Source: JAXMAR01 sp046350295
GTDB lineage: Bacteria > Planctomycetota > Planctomycetia > Gemmatales > Gemmataceae
Assembly: GCA_046350295.1 (NCBI GenBank)
Contig: JAXMAR010000032.1
Span: forward strand, 1 to 64,000
Reading direction: 5' to 3'
DNA length: 64,000 bases
Shown: in pieces, positions 26,967-35,464 of the stretch
Position numbering within the stretch: position 1 is the stretch's first letter
Layout of the letters: the number at the start of each line of letters is the position of its first letter
Notes under the pieces: model-generated
What the model saw: the letters and a program-made list of their open reading frames with translations, nothing else
What the model was told of the DNA's origin: nothing
Databases searched by the model: none
Made by a program: the position numbers and the translations under genes

Positions 26967-27296
26967 ATGCCGCCAGCAGCCGCGAAGAAACAGGACAAAA
27001 GCACGAGGTTAATCTACCAGCGCTTGAGGGAGCGATTCCCGGGCCTGCCCCAAGAAATGGACAAGGTTGTCTATCGTTACAATCCCGCGTCGATTCGGGT
27101 CCGCGTCGTTGATGCAGTCTTCGCTGAGAAGACCTACACGCAGCGAGAAGCGATCCTTGAGGACCTGCTCCAAAAGCTGCCGGTCAACGTCCGGTCCGAC
27201 ATCACTCTTCTCCTCCTGCTAACGCCCGTTGAAGCGGACGACCCTTCCGACTACATGAATCTGGAGTTCGGTCAGCCGACCGGATCGTATCTTTGA
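26967..27296 (+). CDS. Small alpha/beta protein, partner of the HEPN-like gene
   Basis: 109 residues: a basic N-terminal tail (AAAKKQDKSTRLIYQRLRERFP), then VVYRYNPASIRVRVVDAVFAEKTYTQREAILEDLLQKL and a very hydrophobic strand, SDITLLLLLTPVEADDPSDY. I recall small proteins with the YRYNxASIRVRVxD pattern but cannot name the family or its function. The ribosome site AGGAGGTGA overlaps the stop of the HEPN-like gene, 3 bases before this start region, so the two are made together. An antitoxin or adaptor role is inferred from context only. Confidence 0.55.
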   Translation: MPPAAAKKQDKSTRLIYQRLRERFPGLPQEMDKVVYRYNPASIRVRVVDAVFAEKTYTQREAILEDLLQKLPVNVRSDITLLLLLTPVEADDPSDYMNLEFGQPTGSYL

Positions 27297-27343
27297 CGAT
27301 GCGGACATCGCTTCCTGAGGCATTCCAGCGAAAGGAGTCTTTC

Positions 27344-28564
27344 ATGCCGTCTCTTCTCCGCCTCGCCGCCGTTCTCTGTCTCGCCGCCCCCCTCCACGCC
27401 GCCGACTGGCCCCACTGGCTCGGCCCCAAGCGCGACGGCTCCTCGCCGGAGACCGGCCTCCTCACGACCTGGCCCAAGGACGGCCCAAAGGTCATCTGGA
27501 AGAAGCCCGGCGGCGATGGCTACTCCACCGTCGCGGTCGCGGGCGGCAAGGCGATCACGCTGGTGCAGCGCGACGCCGAGTACGCCGTCGCCTTCGATGC
27601 CGCCAAGGGGAACGAGCTGTGGGCGACGAAGATCGGCCCCGGTTTCAAGAACATGTTCGGCAACGGGCCCCGGGCCACGCCGACCATCGACGGCGAGCGC
27701 GTCTACGTGCAGTCGGTCACCGGCAATCTCGCCTGTCTGAACGCGAAGGACGGCGCAGTCGTCTGGGAGAAGAACATCCTCAAGCTCTTCGGCGCCAAGA
27801 ACATTACGTGGGGACTATCCGCCTCGCCGGTCGTCGACGGCGACCTGGTCTACGCCATTCCGGGAGCGATGGGCGCCGGTGTCGCAGCGTTCGACAAGAA
27901 GAGCGGCGAAGTCGCTTGGAAGAGCAGCAACGACAAGGCGGCCTACGCTTCGCCGCAGCCGATCACGACGGGCGGCATGAAGCAGGTGCTGTTCTTCACC
28001 GGGACAGGACTGCTCGCGGTGGACGCGAAGAAAGGCGAGGAGGCGTGGTCCATGCCGTGGGAGACCGAGTTCGATTGCAACATCGCCACGCCGCTCGTCG
28101 TGGGGGACAAGGTCTTCGTCTCGTCCGGCGAGGAAGTCGGCTGCGCCCTCTTCAAACTGGAGGGCGCGAGCCGGCCAACCGAGGTCTGGCGCTTCAAGGG
28201 CAAGAAGAGCCCGCTGACGACCTACTGGGCGACGGCCGTCCATCGTGACGGCTATCTTTATGGCGTTTCCGGCGAGTTCAACAAGCGGCTCGATCTCAAC
28301 TGCGTCGAGCTGAAAACCGGCAAGGTCATGTGGACGAAGAGCGATTTCGGGAAGGCGGCCATCACGCTGGCTGACGGACATCTCTTCCTATCAACGAAGA
28401 AAGGAGACCTGCTGCTGGTAGAGGCGACCCCGGAAAAGTACGTCGAGAAGGCACGCGTCGAAGGCTTCCTGGGCGAGAACCGCACGGCGCCGACCATCGC
28501 CGAGGGCCGCCTCTATCTTCGCGACAAGGTGAATGTCTACTGCCTCGATATCCGCGGGAAGTGA
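27344..28564 (+). CDS. PQQ-like beta-propeller exported protein
   Basis: About 406 residues from the ATG at 27344 (AAAGGAG 7 bases upstream). It has a signal peptide (MPSLLRLAAVLCLAAPLHAADW), then DWPHWLGPKRDGSSPETGLLTTWPKDGP, the usual opening of planctomycete PQQ-binding-like propellers. Repeats of the type VVDGDLVYAIPGAMGAGVAAFDKKSGEVAWKS and LLAVDAKKGEEAWSMPWE are seven- or eight-blade propeller elements related to BamB and quinoprotein dehydrogenases. No dehydrogenase active site is evident, so binding or scaffolding is likelier than catalysis. Confidence 0.85.
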   Translation: MPSLLRLAAVLCLAAPLHAADWPHWLGPKRDGSSPETGLLTTWPKDGPKVIWKKPGGDGYSTVAVAGGKAITLVQRDAEYAVAFDAAKGNELWATKIGPGFKNMFGNGPRATPTIDGERVYVQSVTGNLACLNAKDGAVVWEKNILKLFGAKNITWGLSASPVVDGDLVYAIPGAMGAGVAAFDKKSGEVAWKSSNDKAAYASPQPITTGGMKQVLFFTGTGLLAVDAKKGEEAWSMPWETEFDCNIATPLVVGDKVFVSSGEEVGCALFKLEGASRPTEVWRFKGKKSPLTTYWATAVHRDGYLYGVSGEFNKRLDLNCVELKTGKVMWTKSDFGKAAITLADGHLFLSTKKGDLLLVEATPEKYVEKARVEGFLGENRTAPTIAEGRLYLRDKVNVYCLDIRGK

Positions 28565-28711
28565 GGGAATCCGATCCGGATTCGACGCGGCAAATGCCGC
28601 TGCGCCGGGCCCGAATAAGATAGCGAGATCGGAAACCCTCGAGAATCGGAGCCTTCGGCGAAGACGGGACATCTCGCGCCGAGCCCGGCGCTGCCTTCGC
28701 CCAAGGATGCC

Positions 28712-29845
28712 ATGCCCTCCACCCCGCTGGTAGCCGCCGCTGTCGCCACCGCCGTCCTGATCGGGCTGCTTTCGACTCTTCTCGACAGTATCCGGTCGGC
28801 GCTGGCGCGGCGGTTCTCGCTCGCGGACGGCGGCCCCGATCTTGGCCGCGGGGTGAGCGTCGGCTCACTCCTCCTCATGCCGCTCGCGGGCGCTCTCGTC
28901 GATCTCTGGGGCGTTCACGCCGTCCTCTTCAGCGGCAGCCTGCTGCTGGCGTTCGGCGTCGCCTGGTTCGGCGTCGCCAAGTCGATGCAGACGCTGCGTT
29001 TCGGAGTCGTCGGCATCGCCTTCGGCGGCGCGGGCGTGACCCTCGCCGGCCTGCGCGTGATGCCGCTCGCCTTCCGGTTCGGACCAAGCCCCACCGACGC
29101 AGGCGCCTTCTGCGTCGGCTTCGTGTTCGTCGCCGTTGCGGCCCTGCTCACCCTCTATCTTTATCCGTCTCTGGTGAGCCGGGTCGGCTATCGCAACACG
29201 CTCTTGTTCACCGCCCTCGCCTGCCTGGCGCCGGCGGCCATCGCTTCCTTCGTCGAGCCGAACGTGTTTCCGCAAGGGCGCCCGGAGCCCACCCTCGCCG
29301 CGCCGCTGGGGGACGGACGCTTCTGGCTCCTCGCCCTGCTCATCTTCTTCTGGTTCCCCATCGAGCACTCGCTCGACGTCTGGCCGCGCCCCTTCCTGAG
29401 CGAACTGGGCTACTCGGGCAAGTCCGTTACCTCGCTGCTCGTCGGCTTCTGGACGTGCTTCCTGCTCCTTCGTCTTGGCATGGCCTGGGCCTTCCAGCAG
29501 GGCGCCGATATCTGGCTCGCCTTTTTCCTCGCCCTCATCCCGCCGATGGTGCTGGGAAACCTCGTCGGCGCGTACGCGGCCTCCAGCGGCTATTTCGGCT
29601 TCTGGATCGTCGGCGCCTGCTATGGCCCGCTGCTTCCCGCGTTCCTGGGCTTTGCCACGCATCTCTTCCCCGGCCAGACCGTCGTCCTCGGCCTGCTCCT
29701 CAGCATCGATGCCTTCTGCGCCCTCCTGATCCGACCCTGGTTCATCCGTTACCTGCAAGGACACACGGCACGGGCGTCGATGCGCATTCCGCTCGTCTTC
29801 GGGCTGCTCTTGTCGGCCGCCATTCTGGTGCTGGCTTTGTTGTAG
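28712..29845 (+). CDS. MFS-type transporter
   Basis: 377 residues with about twelve hydrophobic segments in two halves, e.g. GSLLLMPLAGALVDLWGVHAVLFSGSLLLAFGVAWFG, LLALLIFFWFPIEHSLDVWPRPF and MRIPLVFGLLLSAAILVLALL. Inner-membrane permease; the substrate is unknown. GRGVSVGSLLLMPLAGALVDLWG resembles the conserved loop between segments 2 and 3 of the major facilitator superfamily. Its stop lies 9 bases before the ligase gene start, so the two share a transcript. The 147 bases upstream hold no other recognisable feature. Confidence 0.75.
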   Translation: MPSTPLVAAAVATAVLIGLLSTLLDSIRSALARRFSLADGGPDLGRGVSVGSLLLMPLAGALVDLWGVHAVLFSGSLLLAFGVAWFGVAKSMQTLRFGVVGIAFGGAGVTLAGLRVMPLAFRFGPSPTDAGAFCVGFVFVAVAALLTLYLYPSLVSRVGYRNTLLFTALACLAPAAIASFVEPNVFPQGRPEPTLAAPLGDGRFWLLALLIFFWFPIEHSLDVWPRPFLSELGYSGKSVTSLLVGFWTCFLLLRLGMAWAFQQGADIWLAFFLALIPPMVLGNLVGAYAASSGYFGFWIVGACYGPLLPAFLGFATHLFPGQTVVLGLLLSIDAFCALLIRPWFIRYLQGHTARASMRIPLVFGLLLSAAILVLALL

Positions 29846-29854
29846 GAGGTCATC

Positions 29855-31180
29855 ATGCCCGATCTGGCCGACGGCGAATCTGTCGAGATGAAGGGATCCG
29901 GCGCCCGGCCTTACGTGCTGAAGAACACGGGGGGCGTCTACTCCTGCACATGTCCGGCGTGGCGCAATCAGTCGACGGCGATCGAGCGGCGGACGTGCAA
30001 ACATTTGCGGAAGCTGCGCGGAGAGGCGGCGGAGGAGGCGCGGCTTGGTGGGGCGGCGCCGCAGCGTCCGGCGAAGAAGACGGCGGACGGAGAGGACGGC
30101 GCGGGGCCGCCGCTGCTTCTGGCGCAGAGTTGGGACAATGCGGCGGACCTGTCGGGTTGGTGGATGAGCGAGAAGCTGGACGGCGTGCGGGCGTACTGGG
30201 ACGGGAAACAGTTCCTGTCGCGGCTGGGAAACCTGTTTCATGCGCCGGAGTGGTTCACGGCGGGCCTGCCGGAAACGCCGCTGGACGGGGAACTGTGGAT
30301 CGAGCGCAAGAAGTTCCAGCGGACGGTGAGCGTCGTGCGGCGGCAGGACAAGTCGGACCTGTGGCGCGAGGTGCGGTTCCTGGTGTTCGACGCGCCCGCG
30401 GCGGGCGGCGGATTCGAGGAGCGCATGGCGTTCATCACGGATTGCCTGGCGAAGGCGCGGCCGGAGTTCGCGGCGCAGCATGTTCATGAGTTGTGCCGGG
30501 GGATCGAGCACCTGCGCGGCGAACTGGCGCGGGTGGAAGACCTCGGCGGCGAAGGCCTGATGCTGCGCGAGCCGCGGAGCAAGTACGAGGCCGGGCGGTC
30601 GAGCACGCTCCTCAAGGTGAAAACGTTTCACGATGCGGAGGCGCTGGTCCTGGGCCACGAGCCGGGCGCGGGCCGGCACAAGGGCCGGCTGGGCGCCCTG
30701 GCAGTGCAGCTGGCGGACGGGACGAAGCTGCGCGTCGGCACAGGCTTCAGCGACGCCGAACGGGAGAAACCGCCGGGTGTGGGATCGACCATCGTGTTCC
30801 GCTACCAGGAGTTGTCGGAGGCTGGGGTCCCACGGTTTCCGAGCTACGTCGGCGTGCGGCACGATGCGACGCTAGGCGTGAAGGAGACGAAGGCGAGCAC
30901 GGAGCCGAAAAAGAAGCCGGCGCCGGAGCAGATCCGGACGAAGGAGACGACGCCGAAGCAGGAGACGGGGACGCGCTACTTCGAGTATGTGGAGGGGACG
31001 TCGAGCAAGTTCTGGGAGGTATCGCAATCGGGCGCAGACATGACGACGCGCTGGGGCCGGATCGGCTCGGCAGGTCAGAGCAAGACGAAAACGTTCGCGG
31101 ACGAAGCGGCTGCGGCGCGGCAGGTAGAGAAGCTGATCGCGGAGAAGGTTGAGGAGGGGTATGTGGAAAAGACGGGGTGA
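29855..31180 (+). CDS. SWIM-ATP-dependent DNA ligase-WGR fusion protein
   Basis: 441 residues. An N-terminal SWIM zinc finger has CTCPAW (Cys31, Cys33) and CKHL (Cys48, His50). The nucleotidyltransferase domain follows, with motif I SEKLDGVRAYWDG (Lys107 would be the adenylated residue), LDGELWIERKKF, VRFLVFDAP, GGEGLMLREPRSKYEAGRS and LLKVKTFHD (motif V). The ligase part ends with an OB-fold (GALAVQLADGTKLRVGTGFSD). After a Lys/Thr-rich linker comes a WGR domain (TRYFEYVEGTSSKFWEVSQ, TTRWGRIG), known from PARP-type proteins. AGGAGGT lies 4 bases before the ATG. It probably seals nicks in a repair setting, with SWIM and WGR as DNA-binding parts. Confidence 0.85.
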   Translation: MPDLADGESVEMKGSGARPYVLKNTGGVYSCTCPAWRNQSTAIERRTCKHLRKLRGEAAEEARLGGAAPQRPAKKTADGEDGAGPPLLLAQSWDNAADLSGWWMSEKLDGVRAYWDGKQFLSRLGNLFHAPEWFTAGLPETPLDGELWIERKKFQRTVSVVRRQDKSDLWREVRFLVFDAPAAGGGFEERMAFITDCLAKARPEFAAQHVHELCRGIEHLRGELARVEDLGGEGLMLREPRSKYEAGRSSTLLKVKTFHDAEALVLGHEPGAGRHKGRLGALAVQLADGTKLRVGTGFSDAEREKPPGVGSTIVFRYQELSEAGVPRFPSYVGVRHDATLGVKETKASTEPKKKPAPEQIRTKETTPKQETGTRYFEYVEGTSSKFWEVSQSGADMTTRWGRIGSAGQSKTKTFADEAAAARQVEKLIAEKVEEGYVEKTG

Positions 31181-31205
31181 GTGAGAAACGCCGGAACCTG
31201 GCGAT

Positions 31206-31575
31206 TTACTTTCCGGTCACGGTAAGCCAGAGATAGGGCATCCGGGTCTCGAAATCGGCGAGCAGCGCCGGTAACCGGCTTTCTTGTCTCCTCGCGTCCC
31301 TTGATCCGGGCGTAGAGGCGGAAGGGGACGTTCTGCGGCGCCTTCAGACCCGAGAGGCGCAACGGGGCTTTCTTCGCGTCCTTGGACTCAATCTGCTCCT
31401 GCTTCGCTTCCCTTGGCCCTTCCGCGACCAGCTCGATCGGCTCCTTGAAGCCACCCAGGCGATTGATGTCGACGCTGATCTCGATCGGCTTGCCGGGCGC
31501 GGCGGTGGCAGACGCCCGCTCAGGAACCACAGGTGCGGCCAGGTCAGAAAAGCCAACCTCACGCCGTGGCGCTCA
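31206..31575 (-). pseudogene. Duplicated C-terminal fragment of a PPC-type protein
   Basis: Read on the minus strand it gives APGKPIEISVDINRLGGFKEPIELV, LRLSGLKAPQNVPFRLYARIKGREETRKP, then a one-base shift and LADFETRMPYLWLTVTGK before a TAA at 31206-31208. It matches the last 120 or so residues of the protein at 33456-35012 closely in both DNA and protein. There is no start, and the upstream part is missing, so it is a partial duplicate sitting between the ligase and the hydrolase. Confidence 0.8.
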
Positions 31576-32490
31576 TTTCCCTTTCCCACCCTTCACATGC
31601 TTGTCGAAGAAGGCGAGCGTTCTTCGGACGGCCGGCTCCACCGTTGCGTTGGTGCGCAGCACCTCCGCGAAAGCCTTCTTCAGGTCGAAGTCCTTCCCCT
31701 CACGAATCATGATCCCAAACATCTGCCAGGTGATCGCCGTCTGAAAAAGATGTCCGTCATTACAGAGCTCGTGCTCGCATGACGTTTTGAGACACACGGC
31801 CTTGCCGATCACGGTCAGGGCGTTGCGCACCGGAACAACGGAATCCAGATTGCCGTGAACGACAAACGTTGGCGGCAAGTGCGTCACCTTGCCGCACAGT
31901 TCGTCGGGCAGGCCGCCGGAGTAACTGGCCACGGCGCGGACCTTGACCTCCTTGTCCGAGACGACGGACAAGGCCAGAAAGCCGCCCAGGGAGAAGCCGA
32001 TCATGCCGACCCGGTCTTTCTGCACGCCCTTGAGCGTGCGCACATGGCTTACGCAGTCCGCCACGGTCTCCATCCAGGCCTGGAACTTCTTCTTCATCTC
32101 CGCCCCCCTCTTCGGGTCCTTGAAGTCCTCGGGTTTCACGCCATCAACGTCTCCCGTCCGGTCGAAGAACTGGACGATGAAGACCTCGTAGCCGTCTTCG
32201 GCCATGCGCTCGGCGATGGCTTCATAGGAGGCGCGGACGTGGGGATCCTTGTTCATGCTCTTGGACTCGGGCACAAGAATCATGACAGGCAGGTCGCCCT
32301 TGCCCGCGAGCCGAAAGCGTTCCAGCCGGATCTTGGCGCCGCGGCTTTGGAAGTGGTTCTTCTGATGGGTGATTTCTTGCTTCTTCTCGGGTTCGGTCTT
32401 TGCCTGACCCTGGACGGCGGCAGTCGCCAAGGCGAGTGCGAGAAGAGTCACGGGCAAGGCGATCGAGAAGCTGCAAGGTTGGGCGTTCAT
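31573..32490 (-). CDS. Dienelactone hydrolase-family protein, exported
   Basis: 305 residues from the ATG at 32490, with GGAGG 7 bases upstream. It has a signal peptide (SIALPVTLLALALATAAVQG) and an alpha/beta-hydrolase domain: GDLPVMILVPESKSM, DGYEVFIVQFFDRTGDVDG, the nucleophile elbow GMIGFSLGGFLAL, SYSGGLPDEL, TFVVHGNLDSVVPVRNAL (the acid) and ELCNDGHLFQ (the His). Ser replaces the Cys of true dienelactone hydrolases, so a general esterase is likelier. Its stop touches the duplicated PPC fragment. Confidence 0.85.
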   Translation of the reverse strand: MNAQPCSFSIALPVTLLALALATAAVQGQAKTEPEKKQEITHQKNHFQSRGAKIRLERFRLAGKGDLPVMILVPESKSMNKDPHVRASYEAIAERMAEDGYEVFIVQFFDRTGDVDGVKPEDFKDPKRGAEMKKKFQAWMETVADCVSHVRTLKGVQKDRVGMIGFSLGGFLALSVVSDKEVKVRAVASYSGGLPDELCGKVTHLPPTFVVHGNLDSVVPVRNALTVIGKAVCLKTSCEHELCNDGHLFQTAITWQMFGIMIREGKDFDLKKAFAEVLRTNATVEPAVRRTLAFFDKHVKGGKGK

Positions 32491-32565
32491 GGGAGAACCT
32501 CCAATGGGGAAATCGTGCGAAGAGACTCTTAAGCGACAACGCCGATTCAGAAGCCGCGACAAGGA

Positions 32566-32678
32566 TTAACGGCGGCCCCGGCGGTCGCCAGAGGCCGTGA
32601 CAAACGCAACGGTCAGCGCCGCCGCAAAGACGGCGAGCAGATGCCGGAGAGGGGCGGCGCCGAGTAGGCGATGTTCAT
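32566..32678 (-). CDS. Possible tiny membrane peptide, frameshifted
   Basis: An ATG at 32678 with GGAGAAACGA upstream opens MNIAYSAPP. In the neighbouring frame the sequence continues LRHLLAVFAAALTVAFVTASGDRRGRR, one membrane helix with a positive tail, to a stop at 32566. Joined by a one-base shift this would be a peptide of about 36 residues upstream of the hydrolase gene. I cannot confirm expression. Confidence 0.22.
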
Positions 32679-33011
32679 CGTCGTTTCTCCTTCGCCCGTC
32701 GGCGTCACTCCAGGAGCATCCGCAAGCGGCGAGAAAAGCCCTCACGAAAAAACGAGGCGGGGCCGAAAACCTCGCAGGCGTCGCTTGCTCCATGGAAAAG
32801 CAGACGGGATTGCTTGGAACATGACTCACGGTTTTCTGAAGAAATAGGCTCGGTAGCGACGGGTTAGGCCTCGGGCGAAGGCGGCGAATGATTCAACTGG
32901 CTCGGCGCCATTCTCAACACGCGGCGCAGGACAAGGCGCCCAAGACGACGATCAGAAAGCGGTTGTAAACGGCGGCGGATTGGTTAGAGTTGCCCGCAAG
33001 GAGGCCGGGCA
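32679..33011. other. Intergenic stretch without recognisable genes
   Basis: Between the possible small peptide and the truncated sigma factor I see no convincing coding frame, RNA or repeat. It must hold the promoter of the sigma gene; AAGGAGG at its right end (32998-33004) is that gene's ribosome site. Confidence 0.5.
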
Positions 33012-33413
33012 ATGGCAAGCGATCCGCCGGTGACGCGCTGGCTCAACCAGTTGAAACAGGGAGACCGCGCCGCTGTCGACGGTTTGTGGAAAGAGTTCTA
33101 CTCCAAACTCGTTTCGCTCGCGGAGAACAAACTGCGCGGCGTGCCCGACCACCTGGGCATGTCCGAGGAGGTGGCGGGGAGCGCCTTCAAGAGTTTCGTC
33201 CTGGCAGCGGAGAAGCAGCGCTTCCCCAAGCTGGAGGACCGCGACGACCTGTGGCAGATCCTGGTGCGCATCGTCCGCAACAAGGCCGCGACCGCCTGGG
33301 AGCACATGACGCGGCACAAGCGCGACCGTCGCCGCGCGCTTGCTCCGTGGAAAGCAGACGGGAAGCGGCGGCGCGGCTGGGATTGGATCGGCGGGCGCTG
33401 CGGCGTCGGCTAA
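33012..33413 (+). CDS. ECF-type sigma factor, truncated after region 2
   Basis: 133 residues. The first 105 match planctomycete ECF sigma factors: RWLNQLKQGDRAAVDGLWKEFYSKLVSLAENKL, VAGSAFKSFVLAAEKQRFPKLEDRDDLWQILVRIVRNKA (region 2, core and -10 contacts), then EHMTRHKRDRRRA. The remaining residues (KADGKRRRGWDWIGGRCGVG) are out of character, and region 4, needed for -35 recognition, is missing. Just downstream lies the end of the convergent PPC gene, so the 3' half was probably lost by deletion. AAGGAGG is 7 bases from the ATG. As it stands the product is unlikely to work as a normal sigma factor. Confidence 0.75.
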   Translation: MASDPPVTRWLNQLKQGDRAAVDGLWKEFYSKLVSLAENKLRGVPDHLGMSEEVAGSAFKSFVLAAEKQRFPKLEDRDDLWQILVRIVRNKAATAWEHMTRHKRDRRRALAPWKADGKRRRGWDWIGGRCGVG

Positions 33414-33455
33414 AAAGGCGTTCGGGAGGAAGGGGGTTGACGCCCGCACGCAACG

Positions 33456-35012
33456 TCATTTTCCGCTGACGGTGAGCCAGAGATGCGGCGTCCGAGAATC
33501 GAGATCGGCGAGCGTCGCCGTGACCGCCCTCCGCGTCTCCTCCCGTCCCTTGATCCTGGCGTAGAGGCGGAAGGGAGCATTCTGCGGCGCCTTCAAGCCC
33601 GAGAGACGCAGCCCGGCCTTCTTCGCGTCCTTGGACTCGAGCTGCTCCTGCTTCACCTCGCCTAGCCCTTCCGCGACCAGCTCGATCGGCTCTTTGAGGC
33701 CGCCGAGGCGATTGATGTCGACATTGATCTCGAGCGGCTTGCCGGGGGCGGTGGTGAAGCGGTCGGTCGCCAGGGTCGCTTCGAAATCGGGCTGCGGCAC
33801 GAGGCAGCGCAGACGGAACAGATGGCGCGGGCCGCCTTCCTCGTGCAGGTCGCGGACTTCGAGCGTGTGTTTGGCGTCGGCGCTCGGGGTGAAATCGAGG
33901 ACGGGATCGGCGTTCAGCTTGGCGGCTTGCACGCGCTGGAGTTGCTTGCCGGCGGCGTCGCGCAGGATCAGCACGGGATCGAGCGGAAAAAAAAGTTCGC
34001 GGGATTCGATCTGGAAGCGCAGACGCTGGCCCTTCTTCGTCTGCAGGTCGAGGGAGACGCTCTTGTCGCCTTTCAAGCGGCCGCTGACGGTGACGGGCGG
34101 ATGGAGGGGGCCTTCGGTCACGCACGCATGTGGCTCGACACGGACGAGCGTTCCGTTGGCAAAGCCGGACGGTTGAACGAAGGCTAAGTCATCGTCCGTC
34201 GCGGGGACCACCCCGGTCTTGCCCTTGTCGGCGGGGATGTTCCAGCCAATCAGCTCGACCGCGCCCGGCTTGGCGCGCTCGACGGTGAGCGGCCAGGCGT
34301 GATCGATGAAGGGGCCGGTGGTCAGCGTGAGGCGGTAGACGCAGTTCTCCTTGCCGTGGAGGCCGACGCGGGCGTCGGCGACGGCGGGGAAGCAAAAGAT
34401 GCGCACGAGATAGCGACCGTCGCGCGGGACCGGGAAGGCGACCAAGGGATCGATGTCGTAAAAGTCGTCGTTCTGGGCGAGGATGAAGCCGTCCTCGGAG
34501 AGAACCTGCAACACCGCATCCATCGGCGAGCGGAGCAGGCGATGCGCCTCGACGGCGGCGACAAGCGTCTGTCCTTTCTTCAGTGACACCGCGAAGACAT
34601 CAGTATCGCTGGGCTTCTCCAGCCGGCCGTTGACGATGACCGGCGTCTCCTTGATCTCCTGCGGCTTCTTCGGCTCGTCGTTGGGCTCCTGCTCCATCAC
34701 TTCGGGAATCTGGTTGACGAGGAAAGGCCGGACCGCGGCGGCGCCGTCCTTGTTGAAGAATCGCAGCCAGTGCATGCCGCAGGAGACGTCCGGGGCAATG
34801 GCGACGTGAAACTGGCCTGTCTTCTTCCCCGCGGAGACAGAAATGCCAGGATGCGAGGCCCACGCTTCCGCCGGGCCATCGAGACCGCCGACCGTCAGTT
34901 CGACCTTCTGCCCGCGCTGGCCGCCGGCGGGACAAAGATAGTCAGCCTTCGGCGGCGCTGCGGCGAGAGTCGTCGGGGCAAAGACGGCGATGATGGCAAG
35001 TATTGTTTTCAC
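33456..35012 (-). CDS. Exported PPC-domain protein
   Basis: About 518 residues from a GTG at 35012 (VKTILAIIAVFAPTTLAAAPP signal peptide); an upstream ATG at 35066 is possible but lacks a signal-like start. PYLCPAGG-type opening (KADYLCPAGGQRGQKVELTVGG), then pre-peptidase C-terminal-like beta domains (EQEPNDEPKKPQEI, DTDVFAVSLKKGQTLVAAVEA, LAQNDDFYDIDPLVAFPVPRDG) and a repeat of that domain toward the C-terminus (VSLDLQTKKGQRLRFQIESR). These proteins usually lie in operons with PSD1 and DUF1501 genes, as here, and are thought to act outside the cytoplasm. Its last 120 residues are duplicated at 31206-31575. Confidence 0.82.
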   Translation of the reverse strand: MKTILAIIAVFAPTTLAAAPPKADYLCPAGGQRGQKVELTVGGLDGPAEAWASHPGISVSAGKKTGQFHVAIAPDVSCGMHWLRFFNKDGAAAVRPFLVNQIPEVMEQEPNDEPKKPQEIKETPVIVNGRLEKPSDTDVFAVSLKKGQTLVAAVEAHRLLRSPMDAVLQVLSEDGFILAQNDDFYDIDPLVAFPVPRDGRYLVRIFCFPAVADARVGLHGKENCVYRLTLTTGPFIDHAWPLTVERAKPGAVELIGWNIPADKGKTGVVPATDDDLAFVQPSGFANGTLVRVEPHACVTEGPLHPPVTVSGRLKGDKSVSLDLQTKKGQRLRFQIESRELFFPLDPVLILRDAAGKQLQRVQAAKLNADPVLDFTPSADAKHTLEVRDLHEEGGPRHLFRLRCLVPQPDFEATLATDRFTTAPGKPLEINVDINRLGGLKEPIELVAEGLGEVKQEQLESKDAKKAGLRLSGLKAPQNAPFRLYARIKGREETRRAVTATLADLDSRTPHLWLTVSGK

Positions 35013-35038
35013 GGTTGACGCTGGTGAATGGCTGCTAC

Positions 35039-35464
35039 TCACGCTCGATGCACAGGCGCGCCCCACGAGCGATCCGGTCGCCCAAAAACCGCATGATTAT
35101 CGCAGCGCACCTCAAAGCAATCGTCCGCAGTGCACCCCGCACAATACGGATAGACGTCGGCGGCGGTGAGGTTGGTAAGGGCGTGAAGCAACTCCTCGGC
35201 GGCGGGCCGTGGCATTTCCACGATGCCGTCTGCCGCGATCCACCCATCGAGCGCGTTCCAGTCGCGGACTAGCTGAGGGGGCTCACTGCCTCTTGCCTGC
35301 GAACGATCAAGGACGGCCGCAAAGAGCGGGCTGAGGTAGCGGTCGCTGACAGCAAGCCGGTCGAACCAGAAGCCGTTGGTCGGTGGGCCGTAGAAAGCCG
35401 CCCCGGAGTAGTCCCCATAAGAGCCGTGCGAAAAATCCTCGGCTTCCGTCATGGCGTCGCTCAC
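35039..35464 (-). CDS. Hypothetical protein in the DUF1501 operon
   Basis: 141 residues starting at a GTG that overlaps the DUF1501 stop (GTGA); an ATG at 35452 is an alternative. It contains GAAFYGPPTNGFWFDRLAVSDRYLSPLF and a C-terminal cluster of cysteines (YPYCAGCTADDCFEVRCDNHAVF) that could bind a metal or form disulfides. There is no signal peptide. I do not recognise the family. Position suggests co-expression with DUF1501 and the PPC protein. Confidence 0.65.
   Translation of the reverse strand: MSDAMTEAEDFSHGSYGDYSGAAFYGPPTNGFWFDRLAVSDRYLSPLFAAVLDRSQARGSEPPQLVRDWNALDGWIAADGIVEMPRPAAEELLHALTNLTAADVYPYCAGCTADDCFEVRCDNHAVFGRPDRSWGAPVHRA

Noticed and set aside
28865..30862. A 665-residue minus-strand frame opposite the MFS and ligase genes
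   Set aside because: Composition is Glu/Arg-rich with no motifs, while the plus strand has clear membrane segments and ligase motifs.
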